Assembly (NCBI GenBank): GCA_030690945.1
Contig: JAUYFM010000038.1
Span: 1 to 64,000 of the forward strand
DNA length: 64,000 bases
Reading direction: 5' to 3'
Origin: Smithellaceae bacterium
Lineage (GTDB): Bacteria; Desulfobacterota; Syntrophia; Syntrophales; Smithellaceae
A program made the position numbers and the translations under genes. Position 1 is the first letter of the stretch. Each line of letters begins with the position of its first letter. The notes below the pieces were generated by a model, which did no database searches, was not told the DNA's origin, and saw nothing but the letters and a program-made list of their open reading frames with translations. Below are positions 1 to 8,686 of the stretch, one piece after another.

Positions 1-12
1 TTTCCGGCAGGA

Positions 13-2673
13 TTAATACAATGATTTATACAGCGCAGCCACTTCACCGGGGTCTCCCACTGGCCGGGCGTTGAAGAGGGCCGCCGTATCGCAGATGGCA
101 TGGAAGGCGGCCATATCGAGGCCATCCTCGGGAACGCCAACATCACGCAGCCGCATGGGGTGGCCTGCCTCTTTCATCAGCTTTTCAATAGCGTCCGCCG
201 CTGCTCCGACGGCCGCTTTGTCATCCATCCCGACGGTGTTCACACCCATGGCCTGGGCAACCATCGCCAGCTTATCGGCGGCAAAATCGATATTGAAACG
301 CATCACCGCGGGTAAGACAATACCACAAGCCGCGCCGTGGGGGACATTATAGAGGATTCCCAGCGTGTGGGCCATGGCATGAGCCAGGCCGACCTGGGCG
401 ATGGTGAATGCCCAACCAGCCATGGTGGCGGCGATCTGAAGCTGGTTTCTGGCCTTTTCATCTTTGGGGTTGGCGATAACCTTGGGCAGGTTCTCCTTGA
501 TCAGGCGGATGGCCTGGAGGGCCTGACCGTCGCAAATGGGCTGGGCCATGATGCTCGTCAGGGCTTCCACGGCATGGGTCATGGCGTCCATAGCGGTTGT
601 CGCCGTTAATCCCGGCGGCAGGGTGAGGGTGAATTGCGGATCAAGGATTGCCGTATTGGGGATAATCCGGGGGTCCACCAAAAAGACCTTTCGTCCGGCC
701 TTCTTGCTCTTAATAACTGCAACGCTCGTTACTTCGCTTCCGGTCCCTGAGGTTGTAGGGATAACGATGTGAGGAATCTGGGGTTCCTGGAGACGGTTGA
801 TGGCAATATGATCATTGCACTTGCCTCCGTTTTTCAGCGTGACACAAACCGCTTTAGCCGTATCGATAACACTCCCTCCGCCGACACTGACGATACAGTC
901 CGCCCTGAGATCACGGGCTATGGCGGTTGCAGCATCCACGATATCCAGATCCGTGTCCTGGGCAATGTTGTCGTAGACGCCCACGCAGAATTCCACCAGG
1001 GCATCCTGGACCCGTTGCACGAGGCCAGCCTTCCTTACCCCCGGATCAGTCATGATCAAGACCCGTTTGCACCCGAGGTTCACCACCTCTTTATAGATGG
1101 CGGGAAGTGTACCGTGGCCGGAGATCACATTCGTGGGACAGTTATACTGGACAAAGGCAACCTTGGTTTCATCGGAAAGACACGCCATGGTAAAGTTGCT
1201 TTCGACGGCGGCAAATGAGTTGACGTGGATGCGCTTGATCTGGGTGTATTCGGCAAGTCCCGCGGCGCCCAATTCTCTGCCCACGCCGGACTGTTTGTAG
1301 CCGCCAAAGGGGCAAAAGTCAGCGAATATATGGTAGTTGTTGATCCAGACGGTTCCCGTGCGGATCTTTTCGGCCACGCGGACAGCCCGGGCATTGCTGC
1401 GGGAGAAGACGCCGCCGCCCAGACCGTAGATGGAGTCGTTGGCAATGGCCACGGCTTCTTCATCGCTGTTATACTTAATCACACAAACAACAGGGCCAAA
1501 GATTTCTTCCTGGGCAATGCGCATGGAGTTTTTAACATCGGTAAAAATCGTGGGTGCATAATAGTAACCACCTTCCAAGCCGGGCATCACGACCCGCTTC
1601 CCGCCGGTCAGCAGCTTTGCCCCTTCTTCCTGTCCCAGTTTGACATAACGTTCCACGGTGGCCAGTTGGGCTGCATTGGCCAGGGGTCCCATGTGGCTGT
1701 CGGGCAGGAGTTGGTAGCCCACGCGGATTTGCTCTGTCCTCTTCTTCATCTTTTCCATGAACTCGTCATATATCTTTGCCGGCACCAGTACGCGGGTTCC
1801 CGACTCACAGACCTGGCCCTGGTGGAAGAAAGTTCCGAAGCAGGCGCCGGTGACCGCCAGATCCATATCGGCGTCGTCCAGGATGATGTTGGCCGACTTC
1901 CCGCCCAACTCCAAAGTGACCTTCTTCACGGAATCAGCGGCCATTTTCATGATTTCCCGGCCGACTTCGGTGCTTCCCGTAATGGCGACCTTTCCCACAT
2001 CGGGGTGCGTGCACAGGATCTTGCCCAGTTCACCGCCCGGGCCGGGGAGGACATTGATGACCCCTTTCGGGATGCCTGCCGCCTGTGCCGCTTCGGCGAT
2101 GATCAGAGCCGTCAGCGGGGTAGAAGTGGCTGGTTTCAGAACGATAGTGTTCCCCATGATAATGGCCTGCGCGATTTTCCAGAAGGCCATGCTGGCGGGG
2201 AAGTTCCAGGGAACAATACCGACGCAGACGCCGATAGGTTCCCGGCGAATCCATTCCCGGCCGGGGGCAAAGACATTCCCCGAATAGGGTATTTCTTCCT
2301 GCCAGGGGAAGTCACGGCTGGCGTAGTAGCCCAGATTGCGCAGAATCCCCGATCCCAGCATTCCCCAGTACTTGGAGAGTTTAATCACGTGCCCGGCGTC
2401 CTGGGATTCCGTTACGGCCAGTCTTAGCGTTTGCTGGGCCACCTGATCGGCAAAGTCATAGATTTTGTCCGCCCGGGCAGCGGGGCTGAGGTTGCTCCAG
2501 ATACCGCTTTCAAAGGCCCGCTTCGCCGCGGTAATAGCCGCCTCGGCATCCGCCCGCCCGGCTTTAGCCACTGTAGCAAAGGGTGCTCCCGTCCCCGGAT
2601 CGATGGTTTCAAAAACATCGCCGTTTGCCGCTTCAACAAACTCTCCGTCAATAAATAATTTGTAATGGTCCAT
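13..2673 (-). CDS. Fused aldehyde dehydrogenase / iron-containing alcohol dehydrogenase (886 aa)
   Basis: The N-terminal half (about residues 1-490) is a complete aldehyde dehydrogenase: PWNFP at 155-159, the cofactor lysine K180, ITGSTEVG at 231-238, catalytic Glu255 in LELGG and nucleophile Cys289 in GQVCES. The C-terminal half (about 500-886) is a complete Fe-dependent alcohol dehydrogenase: GGGS at 598-601, TTSGTGSEVT at 640-649 and metal ligands D696, H700, H765 and H779. The order resembles AdhE, but the first domain looks like the betaine/phenylacetaldehyde (non-acylating) type rather than the CoA-acylating type. A likely role is interconversion of an aldehyde with its acid and alcohol; the substrate is unknown. 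The start is set by AGAGGAAA just upstream of ATG. The gene lies 158 bp downstream of the substrate-binding protein gene on the same strand. Confidence 0.9.
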   Translation of the reverse strand: MDHYKLFIDGEFVEAANGDVFETIDPGTGAPFATVAKAGRADAEAAITAAKRAFESGIWSNLSPAARADKIYDFADQVAQQTLRLAVTESQDAGHVIKLSKYWGMLGSGILRNLGYYASRDFPWQEEIPYSGNVFAPGREWIRREPIGVCVGIVPWNFPASMAFWKIAQAIIMGNTIVLKPATSTPLTALIIAEAAQAAGIPKGVINVLPGPGGELGKILCTHPDVGKVAITGSTEVGREIMKMAADSVKKVTLELGGKSANIILDDADMDLAVTGACFGTFFHQGQVCESGTRVLVPAKIYDEFMEKMKKRTEQIRVGYQLLPDSHMGPLANAAQLATVERYVKLGQEEGAKLLTGGKRVVMPGLEGGYYYAPTIFTDVKNSMRIAQEEIFGPVVCVIKYNSDEEAVAIANDSIYGLGGGVFSRSNARAVRVAEKIRTGTVWINNYHIFADFCPFGGYKQSGVGRELGAAGLAEYTQIKRIHVNSFAAVESNFTMACLSDETKVAFVQYNCPTNVISGHGTLPAIYKEVVNLGCKRVLIMTDPGVRKAGLVQRVQDALVEFCVGVYDNIAQDTDLDIVDAATAIARDLRADCIVSVGGGSVIDTAKAVCVTLKNGGKCNDHIAINRLQEPQIPHIVIPTTSGTGSEVTSVAVIKSKKAGRKVFLVDPRIIPNTAILDPQFTLTLPPGLTATTAMDAMTHAVEALTSIMAQPICDGQALQAIRLIKENLPKVIANPKDEKARNQLQIAATMAGWAFTIAQVGLAHAMAHTLGILYNVPHGAACGIVLPAVMRFNIDFAADKLAMVAQAMGVNTVGMDDKAAVGAAADAIEKLMKEAGHPMRLRDVGVPEDGLDMAAFHAICDTAALFNARPVGDPGEVAALYKSLY

Positions 2674-2706
2674 AGTTTCCTCTTATTATAAATTTAATGG
2701 TTAATT

Positions 2707-2730
2707 ATCAAAACATACCCTATGTTTGAT
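2707..2730. promoter_or_regulatory. Inverted repeat in the leader of the ALDH-ADH gene
   Basis: The arms ATCAAAACAT and ATGTTTGAT (one extra A in the left arm) are separated by a few bases. They lie about 35-60 bp upstream of the fusion gene start, a plausible operator position. No regulator gene is adjacent, so function is inferred. Confidence 0.35.
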
Positions 2731-2753
2731 ATCCAGCACATAAGATTATGTGA

Positions 2754-2780
2754 ATTACCCCGCCCTGTGGGCGGGGTAAT
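2754..2780. terminator. Perfect 12-bp GC-rich hairpin
   Basis: ATTACCCCGCCC, a TGT loop and GGGCGGGGTAAT form a perfect stem between the substrate-binding protein gene and the ALDH-ADH gene. No long T-run follows on either strand, so it may attenuate rather than fully terminate minus-strand transcription. Confidence 0.55.
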
Positions 2781-2831
2781 ATAATAACTTTAAACGGGTT
2801 TCTTCCTGGTGATGATACGCTCTGTTGGGAC

Positions 2832-4088
2832 TTAATAGTCCTCCGCTTTCATCCAGACAAAATCGGCAATTTTAGGATCAATATTAGCCAACTTTTTGAC
2901 AGCATCGAATTCCTTTTGGGTCTTCGCCCACCAGACTTGCAATTGTGGCTTGCTTAATTTTCCGTCTTTATCAACCGACTGGACGGAGCACAGCATTTTT
3001 TGTCTCCCGTCAGCCGTGAGCCCGAAAACCTGGGCCGGAACTTCGTTGCCTTGCAGCGGATAAGCTTTCGGGAAAGCTTTTCTAATTGCCCGAACATCCG
3101 TTGAGCCTGCTGCTTGAATTGCCCGCGCAACGGCCACTACAGCGCCGTAATGCAAAGCAACTTCCCAAGTATACATCCCTTTATAATTTTCTTTCAATGT
3201 CTTGCTAAACCAGGGAGTGATCTCAGCGGGAAGATCTGCCACCGTTCCCACAGCAATACTATTTCTCATCAGCTGATAACCCTTGAGGAAAGGAGACATT
3301 TGGTCTATTTGTGCCTGATCAATAAAGACAAATCCACCTTTATATCCCATGTTTCTGGCCTGTTCGACCATGAGAGCCGTCGTTGCCGAAGGCCCGCCGA
3401 TCAGCATTACGTCAGGCTTGGTGGCCAACACGGCGGTTATTTGCGAAGAAAAATCCGTTTCCGTGTACATATTAGCAGCCTTTACATCTGTGATCGTGCC
3501 TCCCAATTTTTTAAAGTATTTCGAGAAGAAGTCCCCCCACTCGACGCCATAGGTTTCATTGGTCACGATAATGCCTGCCCGACGATAGCCTTGGTCGTAG
3601 GCCCATTTGGTGAAGACCTGAGCATAGATACTAAAAGTGGGTGGAATAACGATTGTCAATTCATTGCCTATTTTTGCGCATTTTGGGGAGCTTGTATAAG
3701 CCATCATTATGAATTCATGGCCTTTTTCACGGTTGATATTCATCATGGCATAGGCTAAAGCGGTGATAGGTTGAAATATTGCAACCGCTTTATGCTGTTC
3801 CTGCAATCTTCTTGCATTATTGACCGCCCGCGTGGGATCGATCTGGTCATCAAGCTTTTCCAACCTTAAATTATATGTCTCGCCTTTAATTTTGATTCCC
3901 CCGGTCTTATTAATTTGTTTGACGGCCATATCCATCCCATTCACACAATTCAGGCCGTATTCTGCGGCGGGTCCGCTGAGGGGTCCACTAAAGCCGATAA
4001 CAATGTCTTTCGCCTCCACACTCTTACCACATAAGAACAACGCTACAATCAGTGCCATTAAACAACCCATCATTTTAAATAGCTTCAT
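2832..4088 (-). CDS. ABC transporter periplasmic substrate-binding protein, branched-chain amino acid (LivK) type
   Basis: This is a periplasmic binding protein of about 418 residues. A signal peptide (MKLFKMMGCLMALIVALFLC, with cleavage likely after VEA) is followed by the family opening DIVIGFSGPLSGPAAEYG and the two-lobed receptor fold of the LivJ/LivK group. Such proteins also bind aromatic or short acids and amides, so the ligand cannot be read from sequence. I chose the ATG at 4088 because AAGGAGGAGGG precedes it; an in-frame ATG 15 codons upstream would place charged residues before the signal peptide. No permease or ATPase genes of the transporter are present nearby. It may be co-transcribed with the downstream ALDH-ADH gene, suggesting uptake and oxidation or reduction of the same compound. 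Confidence 0.85.
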   Translation of the reverse strand: MKLFKMMGCLMALIVALFLCGKSVEAKDIVIGFSGPLSGPAAEYGLNCVNGMDMAVKQINKTGGIKIKGETYNLRLEKLDDQIDPTRAVNNARRLQEQHKAVAIFQPITALAYAMMNINREKGHEFIMMAYTSSPKCAKIGNELTIVIPPTFSIYAQVFTKWAYDQGYRRAGIIVTNETYGVEWGDFFSKYFKKLGGTITDVKAANMYTETDFSSQITAVLATKPDVMLIGGPSATTALMVEQARNMGYKGGFVFIDQAQIDQMSPFLKGYQLMRNSIAVGTVADLPAEITPWFSKTLKENYKGMYTWEVALHYGAVVAVARAIQAAGSTDVRAIRKAFPKAYPLQGNEVPAQVFGLTADGRQKMLCSVQSVDKDGKLSKPQLQVWWAKTQKEFDAVKKLANIDPKIADFVWMKAEDY

Positions 4089-4206
4089 GTTCCCTCCTCC
4101 TTTGAAAGTAATTTCATTTTTAATGCACGCCATTGTGCATTAGGATTAAGCTGATATAAGGTGGACAGACCTTCAGGTTTGGACATTCGACAAAAGACAT
4201 CTCTGT

Positions 4207-4287
4207 GGCCGGGTCGATGGTTTCAAAAACTGCGCCATCGGCTGCTTCGACAAACTCTCCGTCGATAACCAACTTATAACGATCCGT
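4207..4287 (-). pseudogene. Remnant of an aldehyde dehydrogenase N-terminus (start codon ACG)
   Basis: Read on the minus strand, this stretch gives TDRYKLVIDGEFVEAADGAV followed by FETIDP. It matches residues 1-26 of the intact fusion protein at 13-2673 (MDHYKLFIDGEFVEAANGDV). A GAGGAG ribosome site is still present upstream, but the start codon position reads ACG and similarity stops after about 27 codons. It is a 5' relic of a duplicated or deleted second copy lying just upstream of the substrate-binding protein gene. Confidence 0.8.
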
Positions 4288-4435
4288 CGGCGCTCTCCTC
4301 TTCTTTTATGTATTGATAGTAAAACAGTCTTCTTAAAACACATCAACCACAAAAACCGAGCCAGATAAGTCCATATTCATGCATGAAATATTAGTAGAGG
4401 GAGCTTATCAATTGTTAAAACAGTGGTCAAATGAT

Positions 4436-4465
4436 AATAGTGTTTCACGAAAAATAGTGTTTTAC
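4436..4465 (+). promoter_or_regulatory. Direct repeat, possible operator, upstream of the 742-aa gene
   Basis: AATAGTGTTTCAC (4436-4448) and AATAGTGTTTTAC (4453-4465) are 12/13 identical and spaced 17 bp apart. They lie about 110-140 bp upstream of the start at 4575. The 286-bp gap from 4288 holds nothing else I can name. Confidence 0.35.
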
Positions 4466-4574
4466 TTTAAGACACAGAGATATTATGATTTCCCCGGGCC
4501 GGCTATTTTACAGAAATAATGACATTATTTTTTAAAACAGATAGACGTATTCAATCCTTAGGAGGATCAAAACG

Positions 4575-6803
4575 ATGAACAAAAAGGACAAAGCGGCTTC
4601 CGCTTTACTGGCTGTCTTCCCCACTCCGGCAACACTTATTACATTTTCGGAAGACCGTGAGAATGCCGGCGCATTAAAAACAGTCCTTGATTATGGAAAA
4701 AGAGAAGGAATCATTGCTTCCATTAAAGCGGAAGATCTGGAGAATTTTGTCCGCAGTCATGCCCGGTCTTTAGAAAACTGTACACCACCGAACCACCTCA
4801 GCTTTGAGAAATTACTTGGGGAAAAAGATGATTTACTGAAGCTCAGCATGTCGATTCGCGCCTTGACGGATCGGATCAACATGCTGTTAACGGAGAATCA
4901 GATTGATTTGCCCCGGGTCAGCAACTCCATGCTGACCCGTTTGAAGAAAGAGCCGGCAGATACGGACTATAAGCAAAATGTTTTGAGAAGCCTCGCCTTT
5001 TGGCTGGGCCATGAACGGGCGGAGCTGGGACCAAAATGGAATTATGAAACACTGCAAAAGCTCTGCCGGGAAAGCGAGTCCAAAGAGCAGACTTATCATG
5101 AGGGGATCCGCATCGGCTTTGCCCTTTATAGCCGGGGTGAAGTCATCGATCATGAGATTATCGGATGGCTAAAGAAAACACTGAAACAGTATATCGAAAA
5201 ATCACTCAGCCATTTTCTTTATGGCCGATGGGGAAAGGTGCGCTCCCATGATATCACCACCCTGTATGTGGATTTCCCGAAGGAGGACAAAGCAGGAGAC
5301 CCGGCAGCCTACAGGCTTTGCCTGCGCAGCGCCATTTCCCTTGCCCACCAGATCTCCGTCCGCTGGGCCCTTTCCAAATATTGCACAAAAAACAGATTCC
5401 TGGCCATCGGCGTCACTGCGGGGGAATTCACTTCAGTGGACAATTACCTCCTGCCGATATTGAACGCAAAACTCCCCGGCGATCCGGTCATCCGGGTGAC
5501 CGACTACGTCCGGCAGTGTCTGCTCATCAATGACATCCGCGCCATTCTCCATGGGCGCCCCTATGAAACGACACTCTTCAACGGGGAGGCTCTGACCATC
5601 TGGTGGGTCGTGGGATTCTGGAGCACCCTCTATTTTGATTTCATTCCCGAATTACTCGATGACCCGATCCTGAAAAATGATTCAGTCTCCAGAGAGGCTC
5701 TGATCCGTCTGTTATATTTTCCGCAAAAAGAGGCCGAGAAGGCCGTGGAATATTCCAAACCCAATGCCGTGACAACTTTCTTCAAGTTTCCCCACAATGC
5801 CCTTTTAGGAATTGAAATCGCCAAGACCCTTTATTACCGGCGTCGCTTCCGGGAAGCTTTGGAGGTCCTGCGCATCGTGCTCAGCATCAATCCCACGGAC
5901 ATCACCGCGAGAACCCTGCGCCTGGTCCTTACGCGCAACCTGGCGCTGGACGCACCCTCGTACGTGGTCTCCGAAAACCTGCTTCATCAAATAGAGCAGG
6001 ATGCCCTCTACATTGAAGAAGACCCCATGAAATCGGAAGATTACTACTGTGAATTTGCCGTAGTCTACATGGTCAAAGCCATGCAGACCTTGAGGTATGC
6101 GCGTTTGAACAGGGGATCATACGACGGCCGTCATGACCTGGCCGAGACGAAACGGATCGTCTTTACTGCTTTGGAGACGGCAGAAACTCTCTTTAAAAGA
6201 GCAGTAGCCCTGGCACAGCTGCCCATACGGTCCTTCTATCTTTTGAACACCATTAAGGTACTTACAGCCATTCTAGCAAACGATGATAACCTGTTTGTCG
6301 ATCCCCAAAGCCTCCTGACCGGTAAAAGGGAGATCGTCAGCCAGTCTTCCCGGGACCTCTATTGGCAATTCGATTATGCAAAAGATGGTCAATCACCTGT
6401 GCTTCCATATGATTTTACAGAACGCCTGATGGTCACACGGGCAATTATCCACGATGATTCCGTTTCACTGGAAGCCTATCGACCGACGACGTATTTCTGC
6501 CATGCCGTATCGATCTGGGATTTCCTGCCGGTCCGAACCGTCGGCGTCGCCAAGAGAACCCTGAAGATGCTGTATGGCGCCCGGGAAATCGCCAGGAGCA
6601 TGGCCAAAGACGACATCTATATTTACTCGTTTACGAGAACCTACGGGGAAATGATACCGGTGGAAGAATTTGTGCGGCACATGGATAAATCAATCAAAAT
6701 GATCGAAGAAAGAACCGGCGACAATCTTTATGCCCGTGTGGATGAAGATGTTATTAAAGAGACAGACGGTCCCTCGCCTCTTCTGATGACCTTGAATTTT
6801 TGA
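4575..6803 (+). CDS. Large soluble protein of unknown function (742 aa)
   Basis: I do not recognise this protein. No signal peptide or clear membrane segment is seen. The stretch LYYRRRFREALEVLRIVLSI (about residues 418-437) looks like a tetratricopeptide-type helical hairpin, and the surrounding 400-570 region is helix-rich in the same style, so a TPR-like repeat fold is plausible. The central region, around WWVVGFWSTLYFDFIPELLD, is aromatic-rich and may form a hydrophobic core. AGGAGG lies 8 bp before the ATG at 4575, a strong ribosome site, and codon usage resembles the neighbours, so it is a real expressed gene. It stands alone: divergent from the substrate-binding protein gene and about 120 bp before the ccdA-like gene. 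Confidence 0.75.
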   Translation: MNKKDKAASALLAVFPTPATLITFSEDRENAGALKTVLDYGKREGIIASIKAEDLENFVRSHARSLENCTPPNHLSFEKLLGEKDDLLKLSMSIRALTDRINMLLTENQIDLPRVSNSMLTRLKKEPADTDYKQNVLRSLAFWLGHERAELGPKWNYETLQKLCRESESKEQTYHEGIRIGFALYSRGEVIDHEIIGWLKKTLKQYIEKSLSHFLYGRWGKVRSHDITTLYVDFPKEDKAGDPAAYRLCLRSAISLAHQISVRWALSKYCTKNRFLAIGVTAGEFTSVDNYLLPILNAKLPGDPVIRVTDYVRQCLLINDIRAILHGRPYETTLFNGEALTIWWVVGFWSTLYFDFIPELLDDPILKNDSVSREALIRLLYFPQKEAEKAVEYSKPNAVTTFFKFPHNALLGIEIAKTLYYRRRFREALEVLRIVLSINPTDITARTLRLVLTRNLALDAPSYVVSENLLHQIEQDALYIEEDPMKSEDYYCEFAVVYMVKAMQTLRYARLNRGSYDGRHDLAETKRIVFTALETAETLFKRAVALAQLPIRSFYLLNTIKVLTAILANDDNLFVDPQSLLTGKREIVSQSSRDLYWQFDYAKDGQSPVLPYDFTERLMVTRAIIHDDSVSLEAYRPTTYFCHAVSIWDFLPVRTVGVAKRTLKMLYGAREIARSMAKDDIYIYSFTRTYGEMIPVEEFVRHMDKSIKMIEERTGDNLYARVDEDVIKETDGPSPLLMTLNF

Positions 6804-6867
6804 AAGGAGATTTAAAAGCTGACTCGATTGTCCGCGGGCAAAAATTTTCACCTGCCGATATTTCACC

Positions 6868-6896
6868 TTGACGTTTTTCCCTCCCGTCTATACATT
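6868..6896 (+). promoter_or_regulatory. Candidate sigma-70 promoter for the ccdA-like gene
   Basis: TTGACG (6868-6873), a 17-bp spacer and TACATT (6891-6896) lie about 25 bp before the start codon at 6922. The match is moderate. Confidence 0.35.
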
Positions 6897-6921
6897 CTGA
6901 AAAACTATGGTCAGGAAATAG

Positions 6922-7635
6922 ATGATTGAAAATCTAATTAATAATTTATCCGGGTATTTACAGGGTTCGGTGCTTCTGGCATTCATGGCAGCCTATCTTG
7001 GAGGCCTGGTGATCAGCTTTACACCCTGCACTTACCCGTTGATACCCGTGACGGTCGGATTCATCGGCGCGCAGGGGGCATCCTCGAAACTGCGCGGTTT
7101 TCTGCTGTCGTTGTTCTATGTTCTGGGGCTTGCGGTGATGTATGCCGCCCTGGGAGCTGTGGCGGCTTTGTCGGGAAAACTCTTCGGACAGATGCAGACG
7201 ACTCCGCTGGTTTATTTTATCATGGCCAACGTTTGTCTGATTATGGGATTGTCCATGCTCGATGTTTTCAAAATTTCAATCCCGATTCCGCAAGGAATGA
7301 TGAAATATTCCGCCGGTGGCAAAAAAGGGTTTATTGCCAGTTTTCTGTTGGGCGCGGCCTCCGGTTTTGTGATCGGTCCCTGCACCGCGCCTGTGTTGGG
7401 CGTGCTGCTTGGTTTTGTGGCGCTGCAGACCCATGTTCTATTGGGCATCGGCCTTCTGTTTGTTTTTGCCTTCGGCATGGGGACGCTCTTGATTCTGGTC
7501 GGAACGTTTGCCGGATTTATTTCATCACTGCCGCGATCGGGGGCCTGGATGACTATAATCACAAGGGGTTTCGGCGTTATTTTGATTGGCGCGGCCGAAT
7601 ATTTCCTGTATACGGCAGGTACACTTGCTTTTTAA
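6922..7635 (+). CDS. CcdA/DsbD-type transmembrane thiol-electron transporter
   Basis: This is an integral membrane protein of 237 residues with about six transmembrane helices. It carries the two hallmark cysteine-proline motifs of the CcdA/DsbD beta-domain family: FTPCTYPLIPV (about residue 34) and IGPCTAPVLG (about 153). Proteins of this family pass reducing equivalents from cytoplasmic thioredoxin across the membrane to periplasmic thioredoxin-like partners, for cytochrome c maturation or disulfide reduction. The TlpA-like gene about 110 bp downstream, on the same strand, is the obvious partner. The stop codon lies inside the left end of a family A repeat, so the repeat abuts or overlaps the 3' end of the gene. 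Confidence 0.85.
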   Translation: MIENLINNLSGYLQGSVLLAFMAAYLGGLVISFTPCTYPLIPVTVGFIGAQGASSKLRGFLLSLFYVLGLAVMYAALGAVAALSGKLFGQMQTTPLVYFIMANVCLIMGLSMLDVFKISIPIPQGMMKYSAGGKKGFIASFLLGAASGFVIGPCTAPVLGVLLGFVALQTHVLLGIGLLFVFAFGMGTLLILVGTFAGFISSLPRSGAWMTIITRGFGVILIGAAEYFLYTAGTLAF

Positions 7636-7733
7636 TCCCGCTGTTGCGGGACGAGCGTCAATTCTCCGCAGCGAGCTCGCGATATAATGACGTTCATTTC
7701 ATACCTCGACAGCTTGCTGCGAGGTGGTTGATT
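7632..7733 (+). repeat. Dispersed structured repeat, family A, copy 1
   Basis: About 102 bp. It opens with the hairpin CCCGC-TGTT-GCGGG, followed by the shared ACGAGCGTCAATTC, a variable stem-loop near CGCAGCGAGCTCGCG, the shared ACGTTCATTTCATACCTCG, and a third stem CCTCG...CGAGG ending GTGGTTGATT. The same element recurs at 8302-8405 and 41431-41532. Confidence 0.85.
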
Positions 7734-7745
7734 CGAAGGAGGATC

Positions 7746-8255
7746 ATGCGAAAAACAGTTCATGTTTTTATTGTTTTACTTTGTATATCGATCTTTTCTC
7801 CCGTCTCCGCCTCATGGGGCCAGTATGTTCCTAATGCGCCATTTAAACCGCAGTATCCCGCCGCTTCGGATTTTGCTCTCAAGGATCTGCAGGGTAAAAT
7901 ATTCCGTTTGAGTGCTCAGCGCGGCAAGCCGGTGCTGATTTTTTTCGGAACAACCTGGTGTCCCGGATGCCGCGCCGAAGTGCCCGTTTACAAAAAAGTT
8001 TACGAAACCTACGCGCCGCGCGGCCTGGAAGTGATTTATATTAATATCATGGAACCGGCGAAAAAAGTGCAGCGATTTGCCCAGGCCAATTCTCTTTCCT
8101 ACCGGACGCTGTTGGACGAAGACGGCAGCGTGGCCAATGCCTACAATGTCGTCGGTGTGCCCATGATCATGCTGGTGGACAAGGACGGCAATATTATTAA
8201 AGTCGGCCACAGCTCGTCGGAGATGCCGCTGGACAAAGTTGTGCGGGCAAAGTAA
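7746..8255 (+). CDS. TlpA/ResA-like periplasmic thioredoxin-fold protein
   Basis: A 169-residue exported thioredoxin-fold protein. A signal peptide (MRKTVHVFIVLLCISIFSPV, cleavage near VSA) is followed by the AhpC/TSA-like opening DFALKDLQG, the redox motif WCPGC (about residue 77) and the cis-proline loop VVGVPMIMLVD. These are features of TlpA/ResA reductases, which receive electrons from CcdA-type proteins. GAAGGAGG precedes the ATG at 7746; longer upstream reading in this frame crosses the family A repeat and is not coding. The gene is bracketed by two direct copies of repeat A. Confidence 0.85.
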   Translation: MRKTVHVFIVLLCISIFSPVSASWGQYVPNAPFKPQYPAASDFALKDLQGKIFRLSAQRGKPVLIFFGTTWCPGCRAEVPVYKKVYETYAPRGLEVIYINIMEPAKKVQRFAQANSLSYRTLLDEDGSVANAYNVVGVPMIMLVDKDGNIIKVGHSSSEMPLDKVVRAK

Positions 8256-8301
8256 AAACGCACAAAGGCATGTCCGGAAGGATAAGCCATGATGTGCTTC
8301 T

Positions 8302-8405
8302 TAAATCCCGCTGTTGCGGGACGAGCGTCAATTCTCCGCGAGCTTGCTCGCGATATAATGACGTTCATTTCATACCTCGACAGCGAGCTCGCGAGGTGGT
8401 TGATT
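8302..8405 (+). repeat. Dispersed structured repeat, family A, copy 2
   Basis: Same orientation and architecture as copy 1. The middle stem reads GCGAGCTTGCTCGC here and the right stem carries GCGAGCTCGC, so loop and stem bases differ from copy 1 while pairing is kept. Confidence 0.85.
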
Positions 8406-8446
8406 AGAATAGCAATAAAAATAGATCTTCAGGAGAAGGTGGATCC

Positions 8447-8668
8447 ATGACACAAAATGACTGGCTGCACAACTTTACAAAATCCGATACGGACCGCTGG
8501 ATTAGTGGCGTCTGCGGCGGATTGGGAGAACATACGCCTGTTCCTTCCTGGGCATGGCGCTTATTGTTTACCTTGCTGGTTCTTTGTTTTGGAACAGGGC
8601 TCCTCCTCTATCTCCTGCTTTGGATTTTTGTTCCGCGCAAGGCGCCGGCCGGATCATCCGGACCGTGA
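8447..8668 (+). CDS. PspC-domain small membrane protein
   Basis: 73 residues. The PspC-type opening DRWISGVCGGLGEH is followed by one hydrophobic segment (about residues 38-62, ending LLYLLLWIFVPRK). PspC-domain proteins sit in the inner membrane and are linked to envelope stress, but single-domain forms of this length are common outside psp operons. No pspA or pspF is present. AGGAGAAGGTGG precedes the ATG. It lies 18 bp before the metallo-hydrolase gene, suggesting co-transcription. Confidence 0.75.
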   Translation: MTQNDWLHNFTKSDTDRWISGVCGGLGEHTPVPSWAWRLLFTLLVLCFGTGLLLYLLLWIFVPRKAPAGSSGP

Positions 8669-8686
8669 CAAAAGGAAGGGTTGTAG

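Noticed and set aside
1225-2427. 400-codon open frame opposite the aldehyde dehydrogenase
   Set aside because: It is antisense to a clear gene, with no ribosome site and no family similarity.
6821-6929. Possible small gene starting with CTG after an AAAGGAG site
   Set aside because: It has no ATG, GTG or TTG, it overlaps the ccdA start, and nothing is recognisable. It is more likely leader DNA.
7233-8255. Long open frame upstream of the TlpA-like gene (340 codons)
   Set aside because: It reads through the ccdA gene in another frame and through repeat A. The signal peptide and ribosome site place the true start at 7746.
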